From assembly GCA_050011895.1 (NCBI GenBank), contig JBEKIF010000023.1, positions 1 to 64,000 on the forward strand: DNA of 64,000 nucleotides. The letters run 5' to 3'. The stretch is from DATBGO01 sp050011895. GTDB taxonomy: Bacteria > Actinomycetota > Actinomycetes > Streptosporangiales > Streptosporangiaceae. The position numbers were made by a program, and so were the translations under genes. Position 1 is the first letter of the stretch. Each line of letters begins with the position of its first letter. The notes below the pieces were generated by a model that saw only the letters and a list, made by a program, of their open reading frames with translations, had not been told where the DNA came from and made no database searches. Below, in pieces: positions 17,109 through 25,182 of the stretch.

Positions 17109-18065
17109 TTATGCCCGAGCATTACGTATACCCGCGCATAAGTTGTAGGAGAACTCCTCGCTGGGGAAGCTGCCCGACACTACGTCCGCCGCGAACGACT
17201 GCGCTGCTGTGCGCAGCACTCCGCCGACGTCCGCATACCGCTTGACGAACTTCGCGGTCCGCGGCGACAGGCCGGCCATGTCCTGCCAAACCAGGACCTG
17301 GGCGTCACAGGCCGCCCCGGCGCCGATCCCGATCGTCGGGATCGAGAGGGAGGCGGTGACCCGGGCGGCAAGCTCCGCGGGCACGGCTTCGAGCACAACC
17401 GAGAACGCGCCTGCCGCCTGCAGCGCCTTTGCGTCGTGCAGCAGCCGGTCGCCGTCCTCGCCGCGGCCCTGAACCCGGTAGCCGCCGAACGCGTTGACCG
17501 ACTGCGGGGTCAGCCCGAGATGAGCCATCACCGGGATCCCGGCCGCCACGAGGTCCTCCACCTGCCTGATGACTCGGTAGCCGCCCTCAAGCTTGACCGC
17601 GTGCGCGCCGGCTTCTTTCAGGAACCTGGTGGCGGTGGCCAGCGCCGCCTCTGGCGAGGCCTGGTAAGAGCCAAACGGCAGATCGGCGACGACCATGGCA
17701 CGACTGCTGCCGCGGACCACCGCCGCGGTGAGCTGGATCAGGTCGTCGACGGTTACCGGGATCGTCGTGTCGTGGCCGTAGACGACCATCGCGGCGGAGT
17801 CGCCCACGAGCAGTACGGGGATCCCGGCATCGTCGAAGATCCTCGCCGTCAGCGCGTCATAGGCGGTGAGCATCGGCCATTTCTCGCCGCGCGCTTTGGC
17901 AGCGGCGATGTCGCGGACAGTAACGCGATGCCCGCCGCGGCCGCCGTAGAGCGGCTCTGCCGCTTTAGTCCGGGCGCTGGCCGGGACCTGTTCCGCCGCC
18001 GGTTCCGCTGCCGTGGTCCGCGCAGTTGTCGCGGCCTGGGCATGATGATCATGGTGTGACGTCAT
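17109..18065 (-). CDS. panB: 3-methyl-2-oxobutanoate hydroxymethyltransferase
   Basis: A 318-residue enzyme for the first committed step of pantothenate synthesis (ketopantoate formation from 2-oxoisovalerate and methylene-tetrahydrofolate). The TIM-barrel motifs are clear: MLTAYDALTARIFDDAGIPVLLVGDSAAMVVYG with the Mg-binding Asp, VVADLPFGSY, AHAVKLEGG, PVMAHLGLTPQSVNAFGG and the catalytic Glu in VVLEAVP. A His/Ala-rich N-terminal extension of about 45 residues precedes the family start near GGRGGHRVTVRDI. The start at 18065 follows GGAGG. The C-terminus ends in an unusual segment overlapping an inverted repeat. Confidence 0.93.
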   Translation of the reverse strand: MTSHHDHHAQAATTARTTAAEPAAEQVPASARTKAAEPLYGGRGGHRVTVRDIAAAKARGEKWPMLTAYDALTARIFDDAGIPVLLVGDSAAMVVYGHDTTIPVTVDDLIQLTAAVVRGSSRAMVVADLPFGSYQASPEAALATATRFLKEAGAHAVKLEGGYRVIRQVEDLVAAGIPVMAHLGLTPQSVNAFGGYRVQGRGEDGDRLLHDAKALQAAGAFSVVLEAVPAELAARVTASLSIPTIGIGAGAACDAQVLVWQDMAGLSPRTAKFVKRYADVGGVLRTAAQSFAADVVSGSFPSEEFSYNLCAGIRNARA

Positions 18066-18185
18066 AGCCAGCCTCCATGTCTCGAGGCGCCCGTGCGGCG
18101 TCCCCGGACATTTCGATAATGACATGCCTAACCCGGCGCGGATACTGACCTTGGTCCCGAAGGTGGCGGCCGATTTCCACAATAT

Positions 18186-18206
18186 GATACGATTACGTAT
18201 CGTATC
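18186..18206. promoter_or_regulatory. Probable TetR operator upstream of the DHA2 exporter gene
   Basis: An inverted repeat with 8-bp arms (GATACGAT at 18186-18193, ATCGTATC at 18199-18206) and a 5-bp centre lies in AT-richer DNA, about 95 bp upstream of the exporter start and 120 bp upstream of panB. Size and symmetry fit a TetR dimer site. The TetR gene lies directly after the exporter gene, which supports local autoregulation. Confidence 0.65.
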
Positions 18207-18301
18207 GTTAATGACCTTTCTTCGATGCCTGCTGTGCGGCGGGCCTCAGCGCTATAGCGCCGCCGCGAGGTGATGGCTTCCCGGCACGCGCGAAGGACAC
18301 C

Positions 18302-19960
18302 ATGGATCCGCAGACCACTTACCGGCGCAGATGGCTCATCCTCGGCGTCCTGATCATCAGCCTGGTGGCGATAGTCCTCGACAACACAGTGCTGAACATC
18401 GCCCTCAAGACGATCTCCGAGCCCAAGCCAAGGGGCGGCCTTGGCGCGAGCCAGAGCCAGCTTGAGTGGGCGATCAACTCCTACACGCTCGTGTTCGCCG
18501 GGCTCCTGTTCACCTTCGGCGTCATCGGTGACCGGATCGGCCGCAAGCGCATGCTGATGATCGGTATGGCGATGTTCGGCATCGCCTCGCTGGCTTCCTC
18601 CTACGCGCATTCTCCCGATCAGCTCATCTTGGCGCGGGCCGCGATGGGCTTCGGCGGCGCCGCTGTCATGCCGCAGACGCTGTCCATCATCACCAACGTG
18701 TTCGATCCGAGGGAACGCGCGCGCGCCATCGGCATCTGGGCGGCCGCCGTCGGGGTGGCGATCGCCATCGGCCCGATCGCCGGCGGATTGCTGCTCACGC
18801 ACTTCTGGTGGGGATCGGTCTTCCTGATCAACGTGCCGCTGACCGCTTTCGGCGTGGCCGCGATCATGCTGATCGTCCCGGAGTCCAAGAGCCCGAATCC
18901 GGGAAAGATCGACTATCTCGGCGTGCTGCTGTCGATCGCCGGCCTCGTCCTGGTCGTCTACGGGATCATCCAGGGCGGCGACAGCGGCTCGTGGATCCGC
19001 GGTGACGTGCTGGTGCCGGTCGCTGGCGGGCTGGCCGTACTGGTGGGTTTCGGCTGGTACGAGAGCCGGATCGAGAACCCGTCGCTCGATGTGCGGCTGT
19101 TCCGTGATCCGCGGCTGTCGTCCGCTGCCGCCGCGATCGCGCTGGTGTTCTTCGCGATGGCGGGGGTGTACTTCTTCATCAGCTTCTACATGCAGGACGT
19201 GCGCGCTTACAGTCCGCTGCACGCCGGCCTGCTGACCATCCCGCTCGCTGCCGGCCAGCTGATCGCCTCCACGCGGAGCGCCGGACTGGTCAAGCGGTTC
19301 GGCCCGAAGGTCGTCTGCACGACCGGGGTGCTGATAGTCGCGTCCGCGCTCGTCGGCTACCACTTCCTTGGCACGACCACCCCGATCTGGATACTCGAGG
19401 TGATCTTCTTCGCCCAGGGCGCCGGGATGGGCAGCGTCATGCCGCCCGCGACCGAAGCCGTGATGTCGGTGGTACCAAGGGACCGCAGCGGAGCGGGATC
19501 GGCCATCACCAATACCTCCAGGCAGGTTGCTGTGGCACTCGGCGTCGCCGTGCTCGGCTCGGTTCTGGCCCAGGCGTATCGCGGCCAGCTCGCACCGCAG
19601 CTCACCACGCTGACGCCTGCCGCCCGCACCGCCGCCACCGCATCGATCGCGCAGACTCAGGCGATCGCGCAGCAGCTCGGCCCGGCGGGGCACGGCCTGC
19701 TGATCGCGGCGAACGCCGCATTCGTGCACGCCATGCACGTGACGTCGCTGATCTCGGTGATCATCGCGGTCCTCGGGGCCGCCGCGATCGCGGCCTGGAT
19801 GCCAGGCCGGCCGTCAGCGCGCGGAGCCGAAACTGCTCAGGTGCCCTTGGGCGCGGTCGACAGCCCCGGCACCGCCCAGGGCGCGCCAGTGCCTGTTCCA
19901 GTGCCTGTTCCAGTCCCGGTCAGTAGCATCGATGGCGGGCTCGATGACGCGGCGAAGTAG
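18302..19960 (+). CDS. DHA2-family MFS drug exporter
   Basis: A 552-residue transporter with 14 predicted helices. DHA2 signatures are present: VLDNTVLNIALKTI in helix 1, GVIGDRIGRKRMLMIG after helix 2, and GPIAGGLLL in helix 5. Such proteins export lipophilic cations, antibiotics or dyes using the proton gradient. The C-terminal 50 residues are Pro/Val-rich with a short tandem repeat (PVPVPVPV). The TetR gene starts 29 bp before its stop codon, so the two are translationally coupled, and the exporter is most likely that regulator's target. Confidence 0.9.
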   Translation: MDPQTTYRRRWLILGVLIISLVAIVLDNTVLNIALKTISEPKPRGGLGASQSQLEWAINSYTLVFAGLLFTFGVIGDRIGRKRMLMIGMAMFGIASLASSYAHSPDQLILARAAMGFGGAAVMPQTLSIITNVFDPRERARAIGIWAAAVGVAIAIGPIAGGLLLTHFWWGSVFLINVPLTAFGVAAIMLIVPESKSPNPGKIDYLGVLLSIAGLVLVVYGIIQGGDSGSWIRGDVLVPVAGGLAVLVGFGWYESRIENPSLDVRLFRDPRLSSAAAAIALVFFAMAGVYFFISFYMQDVRAYSPLHAGLLTIPLAAGQLIASTRSAGLVKRFGPKVVCTTGVLIVASALVGYHFLGTTTPIWILEVIFFAQGAGMGSVMPPATEAVMSVVPRDRSGAGSAITNTSRQVAVALGVAVLGSVLAQAYRGQLAPQLTTLTPAARTAATASIAQTQAIAQQLGPAGHGLLIAANAAFVHAMHVTSLISVIIAVLGAAAIAAWMPGRPSARGAETAQVPLGAVDSPGTAQGAPVPVPVPVPVPVSSIDGGLDDAAK

Positions 19961-20798
19961 TGTCGCTGCTGGCGGCCGGCAGTTGGCCGCGGCCGGGTGC
20001 GAGCAGGCCGACCTGGAGCAGGCCGACCGGGAGCAGGCCGCCGAGCTGGAGCAGGCCGCCGACCGGGAGCAGGCCGACCGGGAGCAGGCCGCCGAGCTAG
20101 AGCACGCCGCTGGGCCCCAGCAGGCTGGCGGGGGCGAGCAAGCTGCCAGGGGCGAGCTGGCTGCCAGGGGCGAGCGGGCTGGCGGGGGCGAGCGGGCTGG
20201 CGGGGGCGAGCGGGCCGCCGACCGGCGGCGGCCGGGTCGGCCGCGCAGTGCGGAAGCCGACCGGGCGATCATTGACGCAGCGCTGAGCCTGTTCGCCGAG
20301 TCGGGCCCGGACGGACTGTGCATCGAGAAGGTCGCCGCCCGCGCTGGCGTGGGCAAGGCCACGATTTACCGGCGCTGGCCGGGCAAGGAGGATCTCCTTC
20401 TCGACGCGCTTGCGGCGCTGCGGGTACCGCTGCCGCGGCCAACGGGCAAATCTGTCCGCGGCGACCTCATCGCGCTGCTTGAGGCCATGTGCGGGGAGGC
20501 AGCCGATCCCAGGCGGGCACGGCAGTTCGCGCTGCTGCAGGGCGAGGGAGCGAAATACCCGCGGGTGATGGCGCGGTACACCTCGACTGTCGTCGAGCCG
20601 CGCCGCGAGGTGGTCAGGTCGGTGCTGCGGCGCGGCATCGGGACCGGCGAGCTTCGCGAGAACATTGACGTCGAGGCGGCGCTGTTCATGCTGAGCGGTG
20701 CGGTCCTGGTCCGTACCAGGAGCGGATCGGAGCAGATCGAGGATGGCTTCGCCCGGCGCGTGGTCGATGAGCTGCTACGCGGCCTCGCATCCCGATGA
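19932..20798 (+). CDS. TetR-family regulator with a repeat-rich N-terminal extension
   Basis: A 288-residue protein. The DNA-binding domain begins only near residue 100: PGRPRSAEADRAIIDAALSLFAESGPDGLCIEKVAARAGVGKATIYRRWPGKEDLLLDAL, with the helix-turn-helix in VAARAGVGKATIYRRW. The C-terminal domain (MARYTSTVVEPRREVVRSVLRRGIGTGELREN) is of the common TetR_C type. Before this lie about 70 residues of Glu/Gln/Ala repeats (EQADREQAAELEQAAD) and Arg/Gly repeats. No in-frame ATG or GTG is visible close to the HTH, so the extension is probably translated. A second ATG at 19944 is an alternative start. It overlaps the exporter gene by 29 bp. Confidence 0.85.
   Translation: MAGSMTRRSSVAAGGRQLAAAGCEQADLEQADREQAAELEQAADREQADREQAAELEHAAGPQQAGGGEQAARGELAARGERAGGGERAGGGERAADRRRPGRPRSAEADRAIIDAALSLFAESGPDGLCIEKVAARAGVGKATIYRRWPGKEDLLLDALAALRVPLPRPTGKSVRGDLIALLEAMCGEAADPRRARQFALLQGEGAKYPRVMARYTSTVVEPRREVVRSVLRRGIGTGELRENIDVEAALFMLSGAVLVRTRSGSEQIEDGFARRVVDELLRGLASR
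20001..20216. repeat. Imperfect tandem repeats encoding the TetR N-terminal extension
   Basis: Units built on GAGCAGGCCGACC and GAGCAGGCCGCCGAGCTG recur in frame and encode EQAD, EQAAE and LEQAAD; they are followed by GGCGAGCGGGCTGGCGGG units that encode GERAGG. Copy number probably varies between strains. Confidence 0.8.
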
Positions 20799-20914
20799 CC
20801 CCCGCGGGACGCCAGCGGGCCCGGGAGGGGTGACGGCCAGGGGGCCGGTTCGGGCTCGGTATCGTCTGCGGCGGAAGGCAGGGATCAGTGAGCCGGGGGG
20901 CCCAGGGAGTGACG

Positions 20915-21553
20915 ATGCGACTAACCAAGCTCAGGCATTCATGCGTCCGGCTGGAGAAGGACGGCGCGGCGCTGGTGATCGATCCCGGCGTCTTCAGCGG
21001 GCCGGATGCGCTAGCCGTCGCGAACGCGGTCCTGATCACTCACGAGCACGTTGATCACGTGGACGACGAGATCCTCCGGACGGCGATGACCGGCAACCCG
21101 GCGCTCGAGGTGTGGACCAACGCCGCGGTGGCCAGCCAGTATGCCGACTTCGGCGGACGGGTGCACACGGTCGCCCACGGCGACGTCTTCCAGGCGGCCG
21201 GATTCGACGTGCACGTCTACGGCCGGGACCATGCGCAGATCCACCGGGACATCCCGATCGTTGCGAACACCGGGTTCGCGGTCGACGGCCAGGTCTTCCA
21301 TCCGGGCGACGCACTCACTGTGCCGGAGGAGCCGGTGGCGACCCTGCTGCTGCCCGCCAATGCACCCTGGCTCAAGGTGTCCGAGATGATCGACTACGGC
21401 CGCGCGGTCGACCCGCAGCGCGGCTACGCGATCCACGACGGGCTCCTGAACGCGAACGGGCTCGGGCTGATGGAGCGCCTCATGACGCTAGCCGCCGGGC
21501 CGTCCGGCGGCACGTTCAGCCGCCTGGAGCCCGGTACCAGCGTCGAGCTCTAG
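20915..21553 (+). CDS. Metallo-beta-lactamase-fold hydrolase (UlaG-like)
   Basis: A 212-residue protein. The motif THEHVDHVDD supplies the HxHxDH zinc ligands, RLTKLRHSCVRLEKDGAALVIDPG is the N-terminal strand pair typical of the UlaG/YhfI-like group, and FHPGDAL and the His in YAIHDGLL complete the site. Members hydrolyse lactones or phosphodiesters; the substrate is unknown. The ATG at 20915 has GGGAG upstream and removes nine non-conserved residues. It follows the TetR gene by 116 bp. Confidence 0.85.
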   Translation: MRLTKLRHSCVRLEKDGAALVIDPGVFSGPDALAVANAVLITHEHVDHVDDEILRTAMTGNPALEVWTNAAVASQYADFGGRVHTVAHGDVFQAAGFDVHVYGRDHAQIHRDIPIVANTGFAVDGQVFHPGDALTVPEEPVATLLLPANAPWLKVSEMIDYGRAVDPQRGYAIHDGLLNANGLGLMERLMTLAAGPSGGTFSRLEPGTSVEL

Positions 21554-21619
21554 GCCGGGCGCCGCGGCCGGCAGATCCAGGCGGCGGCTTGATAAGGGCT
21601 ACGACCAGCAACCCTCGGA

Positions 21620-23572
21620 CTAGTCGGCGAACCGGAGCGGCTCGCGCCAGCGGCTGGTGATCGGCAGGCGGCGGTCCCGGCCGAAGTTCTTCGCGCTGAT
21701 CTTCGGGCCAGGCGGGTACTGCCTTCGCTTGTACTCCGCCCGGTCCACCATCCTGATCACCCGCTCGACCAGGACCGGGTCATGGCCGGCGGCGACTAGC
21801 GCAGCGACGCCCATGTCCTTCTCGACGTAGTCGTCGAGCAGCGCGTCGAGGACCGGGTAGTCGGGCAGCGAGTCGCTGTCCAGCTGGCCGGGCGCGAGCT
21901 CGGCGCTGGGTGGCTTGGTAATCGAGTTCCCCGGGATCGGCGGGATCTCGCCCCGATCCTTGGACTGCTGGTTACGCCAGCGGGCCAGCTCCCAGACCAG
22001 CGTCTTGGGCACGTCCTTGATCGGGCCGTACCCGCCAGCCGAATCGCCGTAGAGCGTCGAGTAACCCGTGGCCAGCTCGCTCTTGTTGCCGGTGGTCAGC
22101 ACCAGGTGGCCCTCGGCGTTGGACAGCCCCATCAGGATCACGCCGCGGATCCTGGATTGCAGGTTCTCCTCGGCCAGGCCGTGCAGGCTGAGCTCGGAGT
22201 CGTAGGCGTCGACTATGGCCCGGACCGGCACCGTCCTGGCGTGCAGGCCCTGCCGCTTGACCAGATCCTCGGCGTCGCCGATCGAATGATCCGATGAGTA
22301 GCGGCTCGGCATCAGGACCACGTGGACCCGATCGGGTCCGATGGCGTCGGCGGCGATGGTCGCGGTCAGCGCGGAGTCGATCCCGCCGGACAGGCCGAGG
22401 ATGACCGAGGCGAAGCCGTTCTTGCGCACGTAGTCCCGGACGCCGGTCACCAGAGCTGCGTAGACCTCGGCGAATTCGGCCAGCCGCGGCCAGAACGGCC
22501 CCGGCTCCGCGTCTCCCGCGCTGGTGGGTGGTGAGTATGTGGTGGGTGGTGAGTATGTGGTGGGTGGTGAGTATGTGGTCGGTGGGGAGGCTGCCGTGAG
22601 TGACGGTGCCGCGGTGAGCGCTGAGGCGGCGGCTGGCGGCGGGGCTGCGGCGGGCGGCTGGGCGGCGCGTGCCGGGACGGGGATCGGCCGGAGGGCCAGC
22701 CGCTGGATAGTGATGACCGTGCCGTCTTTCGCGTCCACCGGGGTGCCGCCGGTAGCGGGCACGGCCGGGTTGGCTGCGGGCAAGCCGAGATCGGTGACGA
22801 TGAGCGCCTCGTCGAACTGCGGACCGCGGGCCAGCAGGGCGCCGGAGGCGTCGACGATGATCGAATCGCCGTCGAAGACCAGCTCATCCTGGCCGCCCAC
22901 CATGTTCACGTAGGCGAGCACCGCGCCCGCCTCGCGGGCCCGCCGCTGGCAGAGCTCGAACCGGGTATCGTCCTTGCCCCGCTCGTACGGGGACGCGTTG
23001 GGCACGACGAGCAGCCCGGCGCCGGCCTCGCGGGTGACCGCGACCGGGCCGCCGCCCTGCCAGAGGTCCTCGCAGATCGCGATCGCGACATCCACGGCCT
23101 CCCGGTCGGCCAGCGGTAGCCGGAACACCGGCAGGCTGTCACCAGGGACGAAATATCGGTATTCGTCGAATACGCCGTAATTCGGCAGGTGGTGCTTGGC
23201 AGAGGTGACGGCGACTTCTCCGCCGTGCAGCAGCGCCGCGGCGTCCAGGGGCGCCCCGGCGGGCAGCCCGAGGCGCGGCCGCAGCCCGGTCCGCCGGTCC
23301 AGGTAGCCAGTCACGACTGCAATCCCGCCAAGGCCGGCAGCGGCCAGCCGCCTGGCCGTCTCGTGCAGCGTGCTGACCGATGCCTCGACAAACGATGAGC
23401 GCAGCGCGAGGTCCTCGACGGGATAGCCGGTCAGCATCATCTCGGGGAACACCACCAGGCCTGCGCCTTGCTCGGCCGCGCGCCTGGTCCAGCTCACGAT
23501 CTGCTCAGCGTTGCCGGCCAGATCTCCTACGGTGGCATTCACCTGGGCGAGCGCGATCCGCATGGTGGGCAC
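21620..23572 (-). CDS. nadE: Glutamine-dependent NAD+ synthase
   Basis: A 650-residue enzyme making NAD from deamido-NAD, ATP and glutamine. Residues 1 to about 275 form the glutaminase (nitrilase-fold) domain with catalytic Glu in VVFPEMMLTGYP, Lys in SAKHHLPNYGVFDEYRYF and Cys in VAIAICEDLWQGG. Residues about 355-650 form the synthetase with the PP-loop LSGGIDSALTATIAAD and the C-terminal EYKRRQYPPGPKISAKNFGRDRRLPITSRWRE. Between them is a Pro/Ala/Thr/Tyr-rich linker of about 65 residues with three exact PPTTYS repeats. The GTG at 23572 is chosen because MPTMRIALAQVNATVGDLAGNAEQ aligns with the usual family start. Confidence 0.95.
   Translation of the reverse strand: MPTMRIALAQVNATVGDLAGNAEQIVSWTRRAAEQGAGLVVFPEMMLTGYPVEDLALRSSFVEASVSTLHETARRLAAAGLGGIAVVTGYLDRRTGLRPRLGLPAGAPLDAAALLHGGEVAVTSAKHHLPNYGVFDEYRYFVPGDSLPVFRLPLADREAVDVAIAICEDLWQGGGPVAVTREAGAGLLVVPNASPYERGKDDTRFELCQRRAREAGAVLAYVNMVGGQDELVFDGDSIIVDASGALLARGPQFDEALIVTDLGLPAANPAVPATGGTPVDAKDGTVITIQRLALRPIPVPARAAQPPAAAPPPAAASALTAAPSLTAASPPTTYSPPTTYSPPTTYSPPTSAGDAEPGPFWPRLAEFAEVYAALVTGVRDYVRKNGFASVILGLSGGIDSALTATIAADAIGPDRVHVVLMPSRYSSDHSIGDAEDLVKRQGLHARTVPVRAIVDAYDSELSLHGLAEENLQSRIRGVILMGLSNAEGHLVLTTGNKSELATGYSTLYGDSAGGYGPIKDVPKTLVWELARWRNQQSKDRGEIPPIPGNSITKPPSAELAPGQLDSDSLPDYPVLDALLDDYVEKDMGVAALVAAGHDPVLVERVIRMVDRAEYKRRQYPPGPKISAKNFGRDRRLPITSRWREPLRFAD
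22523..22576. repeat. 18-bp tandem repeat (three copies) in the nadE linker
   Basis: The unit GGTGGGTGGTGAGTATGT is repeated three times without change at 22523, 22541 and 22559, followed by a diverged partial copy. It is in frame on the minus strand and encodes the PPTTYS hexapeptide in the linker between the glutaminase and synthetase domains. Confidence 0.88.
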
Positions 23573-23663
23573 GTTTCCAGCTTAGGGGCCCGTTAAAGGA
23601 TCAAGCATGCCGCCGCCACGCCCGCGTAACGTGCAGGAAACACTGACCGGGCAGAATGTCGGG

Positions 23664-25025
23664 GTGGACAGGCAGGAAGAATTCGTGCTGCGCACGCTCG
23701 AGGAGCGTGACATCCGTTTTGTCCGGTTGTGGTTTACGGATGTCCTCGGCTACCTCAAGTCGGTGGCAGTCGCCCCGGCTGAGCTTGAGGGCGCATTCGC
23801 GGAGGGCATCGGGTTCGACGGCTCGGCCATCGAGGGGTTCGCCAGGGTCTACGAGGCGGACATGATCGCTAAGCCGGACCCGTCGACCTTCCAGGTAATG
23901 CCGCTTCGCGCCGACGCCGCCGGGGTGGGCCGGATGTTCTGCGACATCCTGATGCCCGACGGATCTCCGTCCTATGCCGATCCGCGCCACGTGCTCAAAC
24001 GCGCCCTGGCCCGCGCTTCCGCGCTCGGCTTCAGTTTCTACACTCACCCCGAGATCGAGTTCTTCCTGCTCAAGGAGAGGCCAGAGCCTGGAGTCAAGCC
24101 GCAGCCGATCGACTCGGGCGGCTATTTCGACCACACGCCGCACACCATCGCGCATGACTTCAGGCGCAACGCGATCGTGATGCTCGAACGGATGGGCATC
24201 TCGGTGGAGTTCAGCCATCATGAGGGCGCTCCCGGGCAGCAGGAGATCGACCTGCGCTACGCCGACGCGCTCAGCACGGCGGACAACATCATGTCGTTCC
24301 GGCTTGCCATGAAGGAGGTCGCGCTTGACCAAGGCGTTTACGCGACGTTCATGCCCAAGCCGTTCACTGAATACCCTGGCTCGGGGATGCACACCCACAT
24401 GTCCCTGTTCGAGGGTGACCGGAACGTGTTCCACGAGCCAGGCGCGCAGTTCCAGCTGTCCAAGCTCGGCCGGGCATTCATTGCCGGGCTGCTCAGGCAC
24501 GCGGCCGAGATCACCGCGGTGTGCAACCAGTGGGTGAATTCCTACAAGCGGCTGTGGGGCGGGACCGAGCGGATCGCGGGCGCGGGGGGAGAGGCGCCGG
24601 CCTACATCTGCTGGGGGCACAACAACCGGTCGGCCCTGATCAGGGTGCCGATGTACAAGCCGCAGAAGGGGAACGCGACCAGGATCGAGTTCCGGTCCAT
24701 CGACCCGGCCTGCAATCCTTACCTGGCGTTCGCCTTGATCCTCGCGGCCGGACTGCAGGGCATCGAGGCCGACTATGAGCTGCCGCCCGGTGCCGAGGAC
24801 GATGTCTGGGCGCTGACCAGCGCCGAGCGCCGGGCGCTTGGCATCGAGCCGCTGCCGCAGAACCTGTCAGACGCGTGCAACGTTATGCAGCGCAGTGAAC
24901 TGGTCGCGGAGACGCTCGGCGAGCATGTCTTCGACTTCTTCCTGCGGAACAAGCGCGAGGAATGGCAGGACTACCGCCGCCAGGTCACCGAGTTCGAGCT
25001 GGACCGCCATCTGAACGTGCTCTGA
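23664..25025 (+). CDS. glnA2: Glutamine synthetase-like GlnA2 (probable gamma-glutamylpolyamine synthetase)
   Basis: A 453-residue glutamine-synthetase-fold enzyme. FVRLWFTDVLGYLKSVAV, GIGFDGSAIEGFARVYEADM, EIEFFLL, GSGMHTHMSLF, NSYKRL and the final GHNNRSALIRVP/RIEFRSIDPACNPYLAFALIL define the family. It lacks the adenylylation segment DLYELPP found in GlnA1, so GlnE probably does not act on it. Its position beside glnE matches glnA2 of Mycobacterium and Streptomyces; in Streptomyces coelicolor the GlnA2 protein was reported to glutamylate polyamines. The GTG at 23664 gives the standard start DRQEEFVLRTLEERDIRFVR; an upstream ATG would add 19 residues. Confidence 0.88.
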   Translation: MDRQEEFVLRTLEERDIRFVRLWFTDVLGYLKSVAVAPAELEGAFAEGIGFDGSAIEGFARVYEADMIAKPDPSTFQVMPLRADAAGVGRMFCDILMPDGSPSYADPRHVLKRALARASALGFSFYTHPEIEFFLLKERPEPGVKPQPIDSGGYFDHTPHTIAHDFRRNAIVMLERMGISVEFSHHEGAPGQQEIDLRYADALSTADNIMSFRLAMKEVALDQGVYATFMPKPFTEYPGSGMHTHMSLFEGDRNVFHEPGAQFQLSKLGRAFIAGLLRHAAEITAVCNQWVNSYKRLWGGTERIAGAGGEAPAYICWGHNNRSALIRVPMYKPQKGNATRIEFRSIDPACNPYLAFALILAAGLQGIEADYELPPGAEDDVWALTSAERRALGIEPLPQNLSDACNVMQRSELVAETLGEHVFDFFLRNKREEWQDYRRQVTEFELDRHLNVL

Positions 25026-25182
25026 CCGCTCCCGGTGCGGGCGTTGTGCCGGCTGCGGGACGACTTCTACGCTGACGGACATGTCATTCCATTTCGGCCA
25101 CGGAGGCTCGCGCCGGTGACGGCGGCCCGCGCTGGTGACGGCGGCGGTGGCCGGTGCACCCATGCCTCGCTACGGTGCTTGA

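Noticed and set aside
17060..17245. Small plus-strand frame over the panB 3' end
   Set aside because: It is antisense to PanB coding sequence and lies within inverted repeats.
18128..19738. Long minus-strand open frame opposite the second DHA2 exporter
   Set aside because: Composition is an antisense artefact; the plus-strand frame has all DHA2 motifs and a TetR partner.
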